From contig JAIRQO010000048.1 in NCBI GenBank assembly GCA_031256435.1, positions 62,001 to 126,000 on the forward strand: 64,000 nucleotides of DNA, read 5' to 3'. This document shows positions 1 to 8,117 of the stretch, in pieces (position 1 is the stretch's first letter; every line of letters begins with the position of its first letter). The translations under genes and the position numbers were made by a program. The notes under the pieces were generated by a model that was given only the letters and a program-made list of their open reading frames with translations, ran no database searches and was not told where the DNA came from. Origin of the DNA: Cellulomonadaceae bacterium. Lineage in GTDB: Bacteria; Actinomycetota; Actinomycetes; Actinomycetales; Cellulomonadaceae.

Positions 1-30
1 CCACCCGTCACCCTTCGACGCACGGCCAAC

Positions 31-84
31 CCCACCCGTCACCCTGCGGTTCGCGCAGCGAGATCGCAGGGTCTCGTCGGGCCT
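31..84. repeat. Palindromic interspersed repeat, family A
   Basis: Inverted arms CCCTGCG (42-48) and CGCAGGG (65-71) flank GC-rich sequence just beyond the 3' end of the minus-strand SDR gene. The same motif (CATCCTGCGG...CGCAGGATCTCG and the variant ATTCTGCG...CGCAGAAT) recurs near 7.3, 38.8, 41.9, 43.8, 44.0 and 54.6 kb. At a gene end it could act as a terminator or processing hairpin; that role is inferred. Confidence 0.7.
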
Positions 85-95
85 CCATGCCCTTG

Positions 96-896
96 CTACG
101 GCAGAATCGCGTCCACGTATCCGCCGTCTACGCGCACGGCGGCCCCCGTGGTGGCCGAGGCCAACGGCGAGGCCAGATACGTACACATTGCGGCAATCTC
201 ATCAGGTTCAATCAAGCGCTGCAGCAATGATTGGGGCCGGTGCAGCCGCATGAACTCGCGTTGGGCCTCCTCCCAGGGCAGCGATGTGTCTACAAGTTGG
301 TACACAAAGTCCTCCACGCCCCCGGTGTGCGTTGGCCCCGCCAGCACGGAGTTGACCGTCACGCCAGTTCCTGCGGCCTCCTTGGCAAACCCGCGCGAAA
401 CCGCCAGCAGCGCAGTTTTGGACATGCCGTAGTGGATCATTTCCTTGGGCGTGACTACCGCCGAGTCCGAGGCAATGTACTGCACGCGCCCCCACCCGCG
501 TTCCATCATTCCGGGCAGGTAGGCGCGGGTCAGCCGCACCGCAGCCAGCACGTTCACCTCAAAGTAGCGGCGCCATTCGTCGTCGGTAATCTCAAGTGCG
601 GGAGCGGAGCCGAAGATGCCCAGGTTGTTCACCAACACGTCTACGGTTGGCAGGTTGCCGATGACATCCGCCGCCCCATCCGCCGTGGACACGTCCCCCG
701 GCGCCGCGACGAACTCGCCTCCGGGCACCTCCCCACGCAGCGCTGCAATAGCCGCCTCCACGCGCTCCAACGAACGCCCGTTCACTCCCACGGCGGCCCC
801 CGCCCGCGCTAGGGAGGCCGCAATGGCCGCTCCGATCCCTTGCGTGGACCCGGTCACCAGCGCGGTTTTTCCCGTCAACTCCATAGTGATGCTCAT
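96..896 (-). CDS. SDR family NAD(P)-dependent oxidoreductase
   Basis: A 266-residue classical short-chain dehydrogenase/reductase. The nucleotide-binding motif TGSTQGIG is at residues 15-22, the NNLG motif at 90-93, and the catalytic set is Ser143/145, Tyr156 and Lys160 (YGMSK). It ends with the usual GG-YVD substrate-loop region. I start it at ATG 896, because GGAAAG lies nine bases upstream; an upstream in-frame ATG at 923 has no such signal. The substrate cannot be read from sequence; 3-oxoacyl reductase-like or sugar/alcohol dehydrogenase activity are both possible. A family A palindrome lies immediately after the stop codon. Confidence 0.85.
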   Translation of the reverse strand: MSITMELTGKTALVTGSTQGIGAAIAASLARAGAAVGVNGRSLERVEAAIAALRGEVPGGEFVAAPGDVSTADGAADVIGNLPTVDVLVNNLGIFGSAPALEITDDEWRRYFEVNVLAAVRLTRAYLPGMMERGWGRVQYIASDSAVVTPKEMIHYGMSKTALLAVSRGFAKEAAGTGVTVNSVLAGPTHTGGVEDFVYQLVDTSLPWEEAQREFMRLHRPQSLLQRLIEPDEIAAMCTYLASPLASATTGAAVRVDGGYVDAILP

Positions 897-1112
897 AGCG
901 GATATCTTTCCACACCCCGGCACGGATCGGCTTGGCCACCTCGGAAACCCGCGCGCTCCCCTGCCTGGTCACCTCCGAATCCCTCGCGCACCCCCAGGCA
1001 TATCCGTGGGTTCACCAGGCATGTCCGCAGGCTCCCCTGGGCTTTTCAACACGCTCCCCCCTGTTTCTGCCGAACCCGCGCACTCAGGCCAACTCCACGC
1101 AAAGATGGACAC

Positions 1113-1496
1113 ATGGCAACCCCCTCCCCCTCCGCCGTGGCAAAGGCCGAGGCCCAGGTCCGCAAGATCACCTTCGCGTCCGTCTACCCGCTCTACATCC
1201 GCAAGATCGAGGCCAAGGGCCGCACTGTTGACGAACTCCATCAGGTCATCACGTGGCTCACCGGCTACACCGGTGCCGGCCTCGCCGAGGCCATCGCTGA
1301 CAACCGCACCCTCGAGGGCTTCTTTGCCCAGGCCCCCGCCCCGAGTCCCGCAGCGGACCAGGTTACCGGCGTGATTTGCGGTTACCGCGTAGAAACCATT
1401 GAGGACCCCGTACTGCGCGATTGCCGACGCTTAGACAAGGTCATCGACGAACTCGCCAAAGGCCGGCCCCTGACCAAAATCATGCGGGACCTGTAA
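1113..1496 (+). CDS. DUF2200 family protein
   Basis: A 127-residue soluble protein that matches the DUF2200 pattern throughout: FASVYPLYIRKIEAKGR near the N terminus, a WLTGY segment, FFAQAPAPSP, GVICGYRVE, then IEDP and a C-terminal LDKVIDELAKGRP. Family length is about 110-125 residues, so it is full length. The function of DUF2200 is unknown. The long upstream in-frame extension is rejected because it is low-complexity and the conserved region begins shortly after ATG 1113. The ribosome-binding site is weak (AAAGATGGA). Confidence 0.8.
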   Translation: MATPSPSAVAKAEAQVRKITFASVYPLYIRKIEAKGRTVDELHQVITWLTGYTGAGLAEAIADNRTLEGFFAQAPAPSPAADQVTGVICGYRVETIEDPVLRDCRRLDKVIDELAKGRPLTKIMRDL

Positions 1497-1536
1497 GAAC
1501 TCCTGACCTGTCAAGGCACCCGCACCGCGAGCGGGA

Positions 1537-1542
1537 TAGGGT
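1537..1542 (+). promoter_or_regulatory. -10 box TAGGGT, leaderless-type start
   Basis: TAGGGT is followed by exactly six bases and then the ATG of the SDR gene at 1549. No Shine-Dalgarno fits in between. This TANNNT-N6/7-start arrangement recurs at many genes in the window and predicts a transcript starting at or near the start codon. Confidence 0.55.
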
Positions 1543-1548
1543 GACACC

Positions 1549-2370
1549 ATGACTGAAAACCGCGTTGTTGCTATCACTGGAGCGTCCAATGGCATGGGCC
1601 TGGAAGCCGCCACGTTGTTTGCGGCTCGAGGGTGGCGCGTGTTTGCCGGGGCACGCCGCGTGGAACGGATTCCCCAGGACAACGGCATTGTGGCCCTCCC
1701 CCTTGACGTGACAGACTCCGCCTCCAACAGCGCTTTCGTCGAAGCAATTCTTGCCGCAACGGATGGCCGGATTGACGTGATCATCAACAACGCCGGGTAC
1801 GGCGAGTTTGGTCCCGCTGAAGAGATCCCCATGGCCGAGGTGCGGCGCCAGTTTGAGACGAACTTCTTTGGCGCCGTGGAGTTGACGCAACTGGTTCTTC
1901 CGGCCATGCGCAAGGCCGCAGCAGGCCGAATTGTGAACGTGTCCTCCATTGGTGGGGACATCTACATGCCGCTCGGCGCGTACTACCATGCCACCAAGGC
2001 GGCGTTGCAGCAGTGGTCTGACGTGCTGGACGTGGAGGTTTCCTCGTTTGGCGTGCGCTCCGTGATTGTGCAACCGGGCGGCACCGAGTCCGCCTGGGGG
2101 GAAATCGCCATGGCCAACGCCGAGAAGAATCTCCGCGAGGGTTCGCCGTATGGTCCGTTGGTGGCCAAGGTGAAAGCGGCGCTCGCGCGGCAAGCGAGTT
2201 CCTCCTCGGCAACCTCGGCAGATCTGGCTCAGGTGTTTTTCCGTGCTGCGACGGATCCGAAGCCCAAGTCCCGGTATTTCAACGCCCTCGGTGACCGGGC
2301 CGTGGTCAAACTCGCTCGCACCACCCCGGGCCTCCTCCGCGTGGCCCTAAGCCGCATCCTCAAGGTGTAG
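1549..2370 (+). CDS. SDR family oxidoreductase
   Basis: A 273-residue short-chain dehydrogenase. The glycine motif TGASNGMG spans residues 10-17, NNAG is at 80-83, and the catalytic residues are Ser132/133, Tyr146 and Lys150 (YYHATK). The C-terminal half, with VRSVIVQPGGTESAWG, resembles the ketoreductase-like SDR subgroup often annotated as retinol dehydrogenase-like. It is not closely related to the SDR at 96-896, judging by the different motif wording. Translation probably starts directly at the transcript 5' end (TAGGGT box six bases upstream). Substrate unknown. Confidence 0.85.
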   Translation: MTENRVVAITGASNGMGLEAATLFAARGWRVFAGARRVERIPQDNGIVALPLDVTDSASNSAFVEAILAATDGRIDVIINNAGYGEFGPAEEIPMAEVRRQFETNFFGAVELTQLVLPAMRKAAAGRIVNVSSIGGDIYMPLGAYYHATKAALQQWSDVLDVEVSSFGVRSVIVQPGGTESAWGEIAMANAEKNLREGSPYGPLVAKVKAALARQASSSSATSADLAQVFFRAATDPKPKSRYFNALGDRAVVKLARTTPGLLRVALSRILKV

Positions 2371-2469
2371 GTGCAGCACCGTCAGGGCGCCGGCGGGGCG
2401 AGTGGGTGGGCAACCGTTCCGCACCGCGCGATCATACAGAATAGGGACATGTGCGTTGATCTTACGAAG

Positions 2470-2508
2470 TTTAGGTGGTCTTATCTGCAATAGATAAAAT
2501 CACCTAAA
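2470..2508. promoter_or_regulatory. Large inverted repeat in ATPase promoter
   Basis: Arms at 2470-2486 and 2492-2508 pair over 17 positions with one mismatch and one wobble around a five-base loop. The outer parts are TTTAGGTG and CACCTAAA. The repeat ends 17 bases before the ATPase start codon, so it overlaps the promoter or the 5' UTR. It is AT-rich compared with its surroundings. The position suggests an operator, possibly autoregulatory, since the downstream protein carries a putative DNA-binding C terminus. Confidence 0.65.
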
Positions 2509-2525
2509 TCTTGCAAGGATGTGCC

Positions 2526-3740
2526 ATGGACCCGATTCGAAACCCCTATACACCCAACGCTGGTGAACGGCCAGATGTCTTGGCTGGACGCGATGGGCAA
2601 ATTGAACAATACAATGTACTTCTTCAACGAGTATCTCGCGGACGGTCCGCCCGCTCCATGATTATCACGGGTCTCCGTGGTGTAGGGAAAACGGTGCTCT
2701 TGGGGAAGTTTCGAGACACCTCGCTCGAAGCGGGCTGGACCGTGATCGAGCATGAAGCGGCAAAGCACAACGACAACGCATTCCGCCGAGAAATGGGACT
2801 CCGCCTGCGTACTGCCCTCTTCGACCTCTCCCCCCGAGCCCGGTGGACGGAACGTTACCACCGCGCCGCCGCCGCGATCAGTGCATTTAGCGTGACAATT
2901 GATGCGTCTGGTCAGGTGAAAGCCGGGTTGGATCTCACAGATCCCGTTGAGGGGCTTGCCGATCATGGCGATCTCCCCATGGACATGACAGATGTTCTGG
3001 TTGCTTTGGGGGCGGCCGCGCAAGAAAAGTCCAGCGGAATAGCCCTTCTCCTCGACGAGATTCAGTTCCTCAGCCGAAGCCAACTCGAATCTCTCATCAT
3101 GGCCTTGCACAAAACAGTGCAGCGGGCATTGCCAGTGGTTCTCGTTGGGGCAGGCTTGCCCCAAGTTCCCGAACTCGCTGGCGATGCAAAATCGTACGCG
3201 GAACGCCTATTCACATTCCCCGTCATCGGCAGCCTCTCGGGCACCGATGCGCACGAGGCTCTCAGTGGACCCGCTGCAGCGGAGCAAGTTCGCATCGATG
3301 ATGATGCCTTAGCTCGCGCGTTCGAGGTGACAGGAGGTTACCCGTATTTCATCCAAGAGTTGGGTTCAGCTGCGTGGAGCAAAGCCGAACACAGCCCGAT
3401 ATCCCTTGACGACATTAACGATGCTGCGGAACTCTACCTGGCGAAACTCGATGAGTCGTTCTTTCGAGTTCGCCTTGATCGTACAACAGAGTTACAGACC
3501 GCTTATCTTCGTGCGATGGCTGAACTTGGGCCACAGCCGCATCGGGCGAGCGAAGTTGCAGTTCTTCTTGGCCGCGAATCAACGCAACTCGGACCAACGC
3601 GAGCGGAGCTCATTGACATGGGACTCCTCTACACGCCCCAGCGAGGTCTAGCCGCCTTTACGGTTCCACACTTTGATCAATTCATGCTGCGAGCGGTTCC
3701 AGAACTATTGGTGCCTCAGGTTCGCCGACGGCGGCGTTAG
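2526..3740 (+). CDS. AAA family ATPase with winged-helix-like C terminus
   Basis: A 404-residue STAND/AAA_16-type ATP-binding protein of the kind often annotated 'ATP-binding protein'. Walker A is GLRGVGKT (49-56) and Walker B is LLLDE ending at Asp177-Glu178. The last about 70 residues, including [15 protein letters not shown] and the [14 protein letters not shown] segment, look like a winged helix. Start ATG 2526 is set by AAGGA at 2515-2519. The gene converges on dtd with stop codons overlapping by two bases. Such ATPases are often carried in mobile or defence contexts, but no partner gene is visible here. The exact role is unknown. Confidence 0.75.
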   Translation: MDPIRNPYTPNAGERPDVLAGRDGQIEQYNVLLQRVSRGRSARSMIITGLRGVGKTVLLGKFRDTSLEAGWTVIEHEAAKHNDNAFRREMGLRLRTALFDLSPRARWTERYHRAAAAISAFSVTIDASGQVKAGLDLTDPVEGLADHGDLPMDMTDVLVALGAAAQEKSSGIALLLDEIQFLSRSQLESLIMALHKTVQRALPVVLVGAGLPQVPELAGDAKSYAERLFTFPVIGSLSGTDAHEALSGPAAAEQVRIDDDALARAFEVTGGYPYFIQELGSAAWSKAEHSPISLDDINDAAELYLAKLDESFFRVRLDRTTELQTAYLRAMAELGPQPHRASEVAVLLGRESTQLGPTRAELIDMGLLYTPQRGLAAFTVPHFDQFMLRAVPELLVPQVRRRRR

Positions 3741-4177
3741 GTTTCTACTAGGACGGTGAAGGGGCCGTCATTGATGGATTCCACGCGCATCATGGCGCCG
3801 AACTTCCCTGTGTCCACCTCAATCCCGCGGTCCCGCAGTGCCTGGACTACGGCGTTGATGACCGGTTCCGCCACGGGGCCGGGGGCGGCGTGGGACCAGG
3901 ATGGCCGTCTGCCCTTCTTGGTGGACCCATACAGCGTGAACTGAGACACCACCAGCACGGGAGCGCCCGCCTCGGTGACGGATTGTTCGTCCCGCAAGAT
4001 GCGCAACTCGGCAATTTTCCGTGCCATGGTGGCAACGTCCTCGGGTCCGTCCTCGTGCGTCACCCCGATCAGCGCGAGCAACCCAGGGCGGTGGATGGCC
4101 CCCACGGTGAGGGGATTGCCATGTTCGTCGTCGACGATGACGCTGGCCCGAGTCACCCGTGAGATGACGGCTCTCAC
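3737..4177 (-). CDS. dtd: D-aminoacyl-tRNA deacylase
   Basis: A 146-residue DTD family protein that hydrolyses D-amino acids from mischarged tRNA in the cytoplasm. The signature SQFTLYG is at 78-84 and the second motif is NDGPF, with Gly138-Pro139 in place of the more common NGPVT wording. The Gly-Pro pair that forms the chiral-proofreading pocket is retained. Length is normal for the family. It overlaps the upstream DUF2516 gene by four bases (ATGA), so the two are probably co-translated. Confidence 0.93.
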   Translation of the reverse strand: MRAVISRVTRASVIVDDEHGNPLTVGAIHRPGLLALIGVTHEDGPEDVATMARKIAELRILRDEQSVTEAGAPVLVVSQFTLYGSTKKGRRPSWSHAAPGPVAEPVINAVVQALRDRGIEVDTGKFGAMMRVESINDGPFTVLVET

Positions 4178-4479
4178 TTGCCCGTCCCGTACGGCTCAAT
4201 GGCGGGCTTGACGCCGAACCAGTAGATGGCACCGGGGAAGGCCGGGAGCAGCGCAAACATGATGGACGGCAACATCCCGGACAGGAACCCGAGCACGTTG
4301 ATGGCCCCCACCAGCGTGCCCAACCCCAGGAGGAAGAGCCAGAGTTTCTTGGTTTGTTTGCCTTCCGTCACGTAGGCCTTTTCCGGGCGGTGCCACGCAT
4401 CCACGCAGCCAATCACGCAGATCAGGAAGGTGGCAAAGGCCACGGCGGCCATGAGAATGAAGCGAATCCAGTAGAACAC
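4174..4479 (-). CDS. DUF2516 family membrane protein
   Basis: A 101-residue membrane protein with an N-terminal hydrophobic helix (about residues 5-25) and two more in the second half (about 46-66 and 72-90), separated by a basic segment ([16 protein letters not shown]). This layout matches the actinobacterial DUF2516 family, whose function is unknown. The start codon is GTG 4479, seven bases after TACGCT (4487-4492). The end overlaps dtd by ATGA. Confidence 0.75.
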   Translation of the reverse strand: MFYWIRFILMAAVAFATFLICVIGCVDAWHRPEKAYVTEGKQTKKLWLFLLGLGTLVGAINVLGFLSGMLPSIMFALLPAFPGAIYWFGVKPAIEPYGTGK

Positions 4480-4486
4480 GGGGTAC

Positions 4487-4492
4487 AGCGTA
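4487..4492 (-). promoter_or_regulatory. -10 box TACGCT before DUF2516
   Basis: On the minus strand TACGCT is followed by seven bases and the GTG start of the DUF2516 gene. It fits the leaderless pattern seen elsewhere and suggests DUF2516-dtd can be transcribed separately from the FUSC gene upstream. Confidence 0.45.
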
Positions 4493-4512
4493 CCTGGGGG
4501 TGGGCAGAACGC

Positions 4513-5742
4513 CTACACCATCAGCGGCGGCAGAGCGGCCTGCGCTTCAGCGTCGGGCACGTCACAGGCGCGCAGGGCGTCCACAATGGCCGAACGCATG
4601 AGCAGCACCATGGCTCTGATGCCCAAATCCTCACCAAAACTTGCCGGGTCAGCGCGGTGGGCAAGGTCCAACAGCACCACCCTGGCCGGGCTGGGCAGTT
4701 GGTGCGCCGTGATGGCGGCCTCCAGGAGCCGCGCACCTTCACTCAGCGAATCCAGCAAATCCGCCAAGTGTTCGCGGTCCTCCGCCGAGGCGCCCATGAT
4801 TTCCGTGGGAGCACGCCGAGCAATGACGCGGATGGAGCGCAGGCACAGTTCCGCGTGGACGGACCGGGTTTCAATCCGCTCCAACTCCTCCAGATGCCGG
4901 CGATTCACGGACACCCGCGCACGCCTGCTCGCCGTGTGCGCCTCTTCAATTAACTCCTCAAAGGCGGGATCGGCCGCCCGCGCGCGCATGAGTGCTGCCT
5001 CCAGAGTTTCGTCATCGTGGCGGCGCACACCCTTGGCAATCATGTGGACCGTGCGGCTCAACGCCCCCACGGCTTCCGCGCCGAGTAATCGCAGGGCTCG
5101 TCGGGGATCACCAGGAAGGAGCAGCGCTACGACGAGCGCTACCGCGCCCCCAATCACCACCTCCGTGGTGCGGCGCAGTGGGCCTTCCAACACGGAAAAG
5201 GCGTCCGGGACGCGGTAGGCATCTGCGGCCACCGCCGTGACAATGATGACGGCTTGCGTTCCGGCCTGGTTGGCCACCTGCGGGGACCGGGAGAAGAACC
5301 GGGCCATGAACGCGGCCACCATCACCACCCCGGCCACCAGCCACCAGTGCGAACCGTCGCGTCCAAACTGCTGCACCACCAGGTACCCAAAGAACACGCC
5401 GAAGGACACGCCCACGGCGTTGTCAATGATCTTCTTGGGATCGCGATCATAGGAATAACCCAGGCAACCCCACGCCGCAATGGTGGTGTAGAACGGGAAA
5501 TCGATGCCGAACACGTGCTGGCCAATCAGCCACGCCGCGGCGATGGCCACCCCCGCCTGGAGGATGGGGATGAAGGAGGCTTTGACGCGGGACCGGCCTT
5601 GGCGGGCGCGGACTACGGTCAGTGCCCGGCGGCTGAACTGCTTGCCGATCCGGGCCAGGGCGGGTTCCTCAGGGTGTTTCTGGTGGGCATCAGCGGCGCA
5701 CGGCGTGGTTGCTCGGATGGGCGCGGTGGGCGTGTCCGTCAC
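4513..5742 (-). CDS. FUSC family inner-membrane protein
   Basis: A 409-residue protein. After a basic cytoplasmic N terminus there are about six hydrophobic helices (roughly residues 55-225), followed by a long soluble helical C-terminal region (about 230-400). The pattern of paired helices around FPFYTTIAAWGCLGYSYDR and the DNAVGVSFGVFFG helix fits the FUSC / aromatic-acid-exporter-like family, often annotated as an aromatic acid exporter. Substrate unknown. The gene overlaps the ygfZ-like gene upstream by ATGA and is probably the last gene of that transcription unit. Confidence 0.7.
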   Translation of the reverse strand: MTDTPTAPIRATTPCAADAHQKHPEEPALARIGKQFSRRALTVVRARQGRSRVKASFIPILQAGVAIAAAWLIGQHVFGIDFPFYTTIAAWGCLGYSYDRDPKKIIDNAVGVSFGVFFGYLVVQQFGRDGSHWWLVAGVVMVAAFMARFFSRSPQVANQAGTQAVIIVTAVAADAYRVPDAFSVLEGPLRRTTEVVIGGAVALVVALLLPGDPRRALRLLGAEAVGALSRTVHMIAKGVRRHDDETLEAALMRARAADPAFEELIEEAHTASRRARVSVNRRHLEELERIETRSVHAELCLRSIRVIARRAPTEIMGASAEDREHLADLLDSLSEGARLLEAAITAHQLPSPARVVLLDLAHRADPASFGEDLGIRAMVLLMRSAIVDALRACDVPDAEAQAALPPLMV

Positions 5743-7250
5743 GGCGCCCTCCCAATCGTCACGCCACGGCCACCGGCGGAGCGATGTGTTGCCGCACTCG
5801 GCGTTTTTCCCGACGACGATGGTATGGGCGTACTCCCTGGTGACGGTGCCGTTCCGGATGGCTTGCCCGGGCCGAAAGCCTGACCCGGACCTGAAGGCTG
5901 GCCCGGACCGGTTGGCTGCGCAGTGGTGGATGGCTGCGCAGTGGTGGATGGCTGCCCCGCACCCATCAGGGACATCGCTTGCCGTTGCGGGACGCGGCGC
6001 GGCGGTGGGACGTTGAGCCTCGCCGCTGGGCGCGTGGCGCTTTCCCCGGATACCGGGACAATGATCTCCTGGGTAGCGGCAATGCCTCCTGAGTTGGCAT
6101 CCGAATCCATCTGATCGCGCATCCCGTTGCCCACTACCAACGGAGCATCCGCAGGCGTGTTTCGGCTGATGGCCGCCAGACCAATGGGCCCGAGTTCATG
6201 GTGCCAGGCTGAGGAGGTCAGGGTACCGATGGGCGTTCCAGAACGTAGGCGATCCGGACCCGCAGTGTCCGCAGGGTTCGAGGCGTCCGCAGGGTTCGGG
6301 GCGTCTGCAGGGTTCGAGACGTCCGTAGGGTTCGAGACGTCCGTAGGGTTCGGCACCTCAACCGGACCCACAGCATCGGCCAGGAACACGGGCGAGCCTG
6401 GCTCGGGGAGTTCGTGACCCGAGCCGTCCAAGTGGAGGAACACCAGCCTGCGCGGGGGCCTGCCTACGTTGTGAATCCGCGCCACGGCTTCTTGCCCGCG
6501 GTAACACCCCTTGTTCAGGTGAACCGCGGTACGGAGCCAATCCACCTCGTGCGGCAGCGTGCGATGGTCCACCTCCGCTGCGCTCGGGCGCCACGCGGCG
6601 ATCCGCAGGGCGTCCAACGCCCAGCGCCCTGCTTGCTGCTCCCCATCGTTGATGCCAGCGTCCTCGCCGGGATGCAGAGTCAGCGTGAGATTCCAGTCCC
6701 GCCCCGAATGTTCAGCGCTGTCCGGGCCGTAGCGCGTTCCACCGGCGACAACACCGGGCCACGGGTCGGTCCAGACAAGGGTTCCCTGGCCATTTCGCCC
6801 CTGAATCGCCACGTCCTCGCGTGATCCGGGCTCGCACAATCCGGGCTGAATTACGGCAGCCCGGTCTGCCCCACACCGTGCCACCACCGCAAACTCCGCC
6901 GAGGCGTCCTGCACCCGAACGTCGGCGGCAAAGCGCATGGAGTCCAGCCACGTCACCATCTCGGTCACACCACCAGCCTCGGTGATCAGCCAGGTGGACT
7001 CGCCGTCATCCAACGCGGCGCACGCGTATTGCACATACCCCTGCGGATTCAGAATCAGCGCCTCGGCGCTCGTGCCCGGCGCAAGCGCGCTGACGTCCTG
7101 CGTCACCACGTTGTTTAACCAGGTCAGCCTGTCCGGCCCGGTCACCCGTGCCACGCCGAGCCAGCCGCACTCCACCGCCGCGCGCCCGGCGAGGAGCGCG
7201 CGCTGCTCGCCTAAAAGGTCGCCAAAATGGGGAGGCTGCACGGACGTCAC
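5739..7250 (-). CDS. ygfZ: YgfZ/GcvT-domain folate-binding protein with repeat insert
   Basis: A 503-residue member of the YgfZ family, which uses tetrahydrofolate to support iron-sulfur enzyme repair or assembly. The hallmark KGCYRGQEAVAR is present, as are the N-terminal folate-fold segment LTWLNNVVTQDVS and the GTLTSSAWHHELGPIGLA C-terminal barrel motif. Two features make it about 130 residues longer than usual: a tandem NPTDVS/NPADAS block near residues 299-333, and a proline-rich tail of about 90 residues with QPSTTA and QPSGPG units. The start is GTG 7250, overlapping the nitrobindin-like stop (GTGA). Confidence 0.85.
   Translation of the reverse strand: MTSVQPPHFGDLLGEQRALLAGRAAVECGWLGVARVTGPDRLTWLNNVVTQDVSALAPGTSAEALILNPQGYVQYACAALDDGESTWLITEAGGVTEMVTWLDSMRFAADVRVQDASAEFAVVARCGADRAAVIQPGLCEPGSREDVAIQGRNGQGTLVWTDPWPGVVAGGTRYGPDSAEHSGRDWNLTLTLHPGEDAGINDGEQQAGRWALDALRIAAWRPSAAEVDHRTLPHEVDWLRTAVHLNKGCYRGQEAVARIHNVGRPPRRLVFLHLDGSGHELPEPGSPVFLADAVGPVEVPNPTDVSNPTDVSNPADAPNPADASNPADTAGPDRLRSGTPIGTLTSSAWHHELGPIGLAAISRNTPADAPLVVGNGMRDQMDSDANSGGIAATQEIIVPVSGESATRPAARLNVPPPRRVPQRQAMSLMGAGQPSTTAQPSTTAQPTGPGQPSGPGQAFGPGKPSGTAPSPGSTPIPSSSGKTPSAATHRSAGGRGVTIGRAP
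6262..6357. repeat. 18-bp tandem repeat inside ygfZ
   Basis: About five copies of an 18-bp unit of the form GGGTTCGAGACGTCCGTA run head to tail. On the minus strand they encode the hexapeptide series NPTDVS, NPTDVS, NPADAP, NPADAS, NPADTA. The unit length is a multiple of three, so copy-number change would keep the ygfZ frame. Confidence 0.85.
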
Positions 7251-7987
7251 GGGCGAGGCTCGTCACCAGCAACGTCAGTGGGCTCAGCAAGATCCTGCGA
7301 TGCTCCTTCGGAGCCCCTAGGATGACCGGAAGAGGTGGGATCGGAATCCGCAGGATGACCGGTTGAGGAGGGATCATCAGCAACATCAGCGGGAGCGGGT
7401 TCGTCAGCAACCGCATCCTCAACGCGCCACATTTGGCCCGACGAGAACGCCGCCAACTCTTCCCCAAAGGCAGCCAACTCCTCGTGCCACACCAGGCGCC
7501 CTTCCACAAATCCGTACATCCTCCGGGACGCCGTCACGGCCGCGCCGGACTCGGTGCGGACCACCTTTTGTGAGGCCAACTCACTACGCCCATGTCCAAT
7601 CCAGCCCTGGAACACGGTCACACGCCCGGCAGAATCCGCGCTGAACACCTCAATGTGGTGCTCGTTGTCATCTAAGCCCTCCAACGGTTCGGCAGACGTG
7701 CGCCAGAACCCGGTCTCGCAGGCGAACACGGGACCCGTTGCGTCCTCGCCCACCACGTAGTCCGCTTCCTGGCTGCCGGACGTCCCCAAAACCTCGGTAT
7801 CCAACTCTCTCAACGTCATGGTGTAACGCAGATACGGACCGTCGTCGGAAATAAAGGACGCCTCGGCAATCACTTTCCGCTTGGGAATGGATGGGTACTC
7901 CACAAAGCCGGCGCCGCGCCAGCGGCCCACCAGCCAGGCCATGGGGTAAACCTCGGGTGCAAGATTATCGGCAAAAGCAAAGACCAT
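7247..7987 (-). CDS. FABP/nitrobindin-like beta-barrel protein
   Basis: A 246-residue protein whose first about 185 residues match the bacterial nitrobindin/THAP4-like fold, a ten-stranded barrel that binds haem in characterised members. The N-terminal signature GRWRGAG is at residues 21-27 and the late strand RRMYGFVEGRLVWHEE is conserved. The region that normally carries the haem-ligating histidine reads SGQMWRVE here, so the ligand appears to be missing; this depends on a hand alignment. Residues about 200-246 are a low-complexity tail (SSTGHPAD, SSGHPRGS) encoded by family A repeat DNA. It overlaps ygfZ by GTGA. Confidence 0.75.
   Translation of the reverse strand: MVFAFADNLAPEVYPMAWLVGRWRGAGFVEYPSIPKRKVIAEASFISDDGPYLRYTMTLRELDTEVLGTSGSQEADYVVGEDATGPVFACETGFWRTSAEPLEGLDDNEHHIEVFSADSAGRVTVFQGWIGHGRSELASQKVVRTESGAAVTASRRMYGFVEGRLVWHEELAAFGEELAAFSSGQMWRVEDAVADEPAPADVADDPSSTGHPADSDPTSSGHPRGSEGASQDLAEPTDVAGDEPRP
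7285..7360. repeat. Family A repeat forming a protein tail
   Basis: The 3' end of the nitrobindin-like gene holds GATCCTGCGATGCTCC ... TAGGATGACCGG and a second half-element ending CGCAGGATGACCGG. These are the same words as the intergenic family A palindromes at 38.8 and 54.6 kb, here read as codons of the protein tail. Confidence 0.65.
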
Positions 7988-8097
7988 TAGCGCTGACCAG
8001 CCCAGAGTTTGTAGATGGTATAGACGGAGAAGGTGATGATGCCGAGCGACACCAATACCAGCATGGTGGTGAAGAAGGCTTCGAGTCCGTGGTACAT
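7987..8097 (-). CDS. Small single-span membrane protein, 36 aa
   Basis: This 36-residue ORF begins MYHGLEAFFTTMLV and ends YKLWAGQR. It has one hydrophobic segment (about residues 9-29) followed by a positively charged C terminus, so it could be an N-out single-span protein. The stop codon overlaps the start of the nitrobindin-like gene by one base (TAATG), and it starts 20 bases after the upstream membrane-protein stop, suggesting translational coupling. No clear Shine-Dalgarno is visible. I do not recognise a family. Codon use matches the neighbours. Confidence 0.55.
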   Translation of the reverse strand: MYHGLEAFFTTMLVLVSLGIITFSVYTIYKLWAGQR

Positions 8098-8117
8098 GGC
8101 GCCATTGTAGAACGGGG

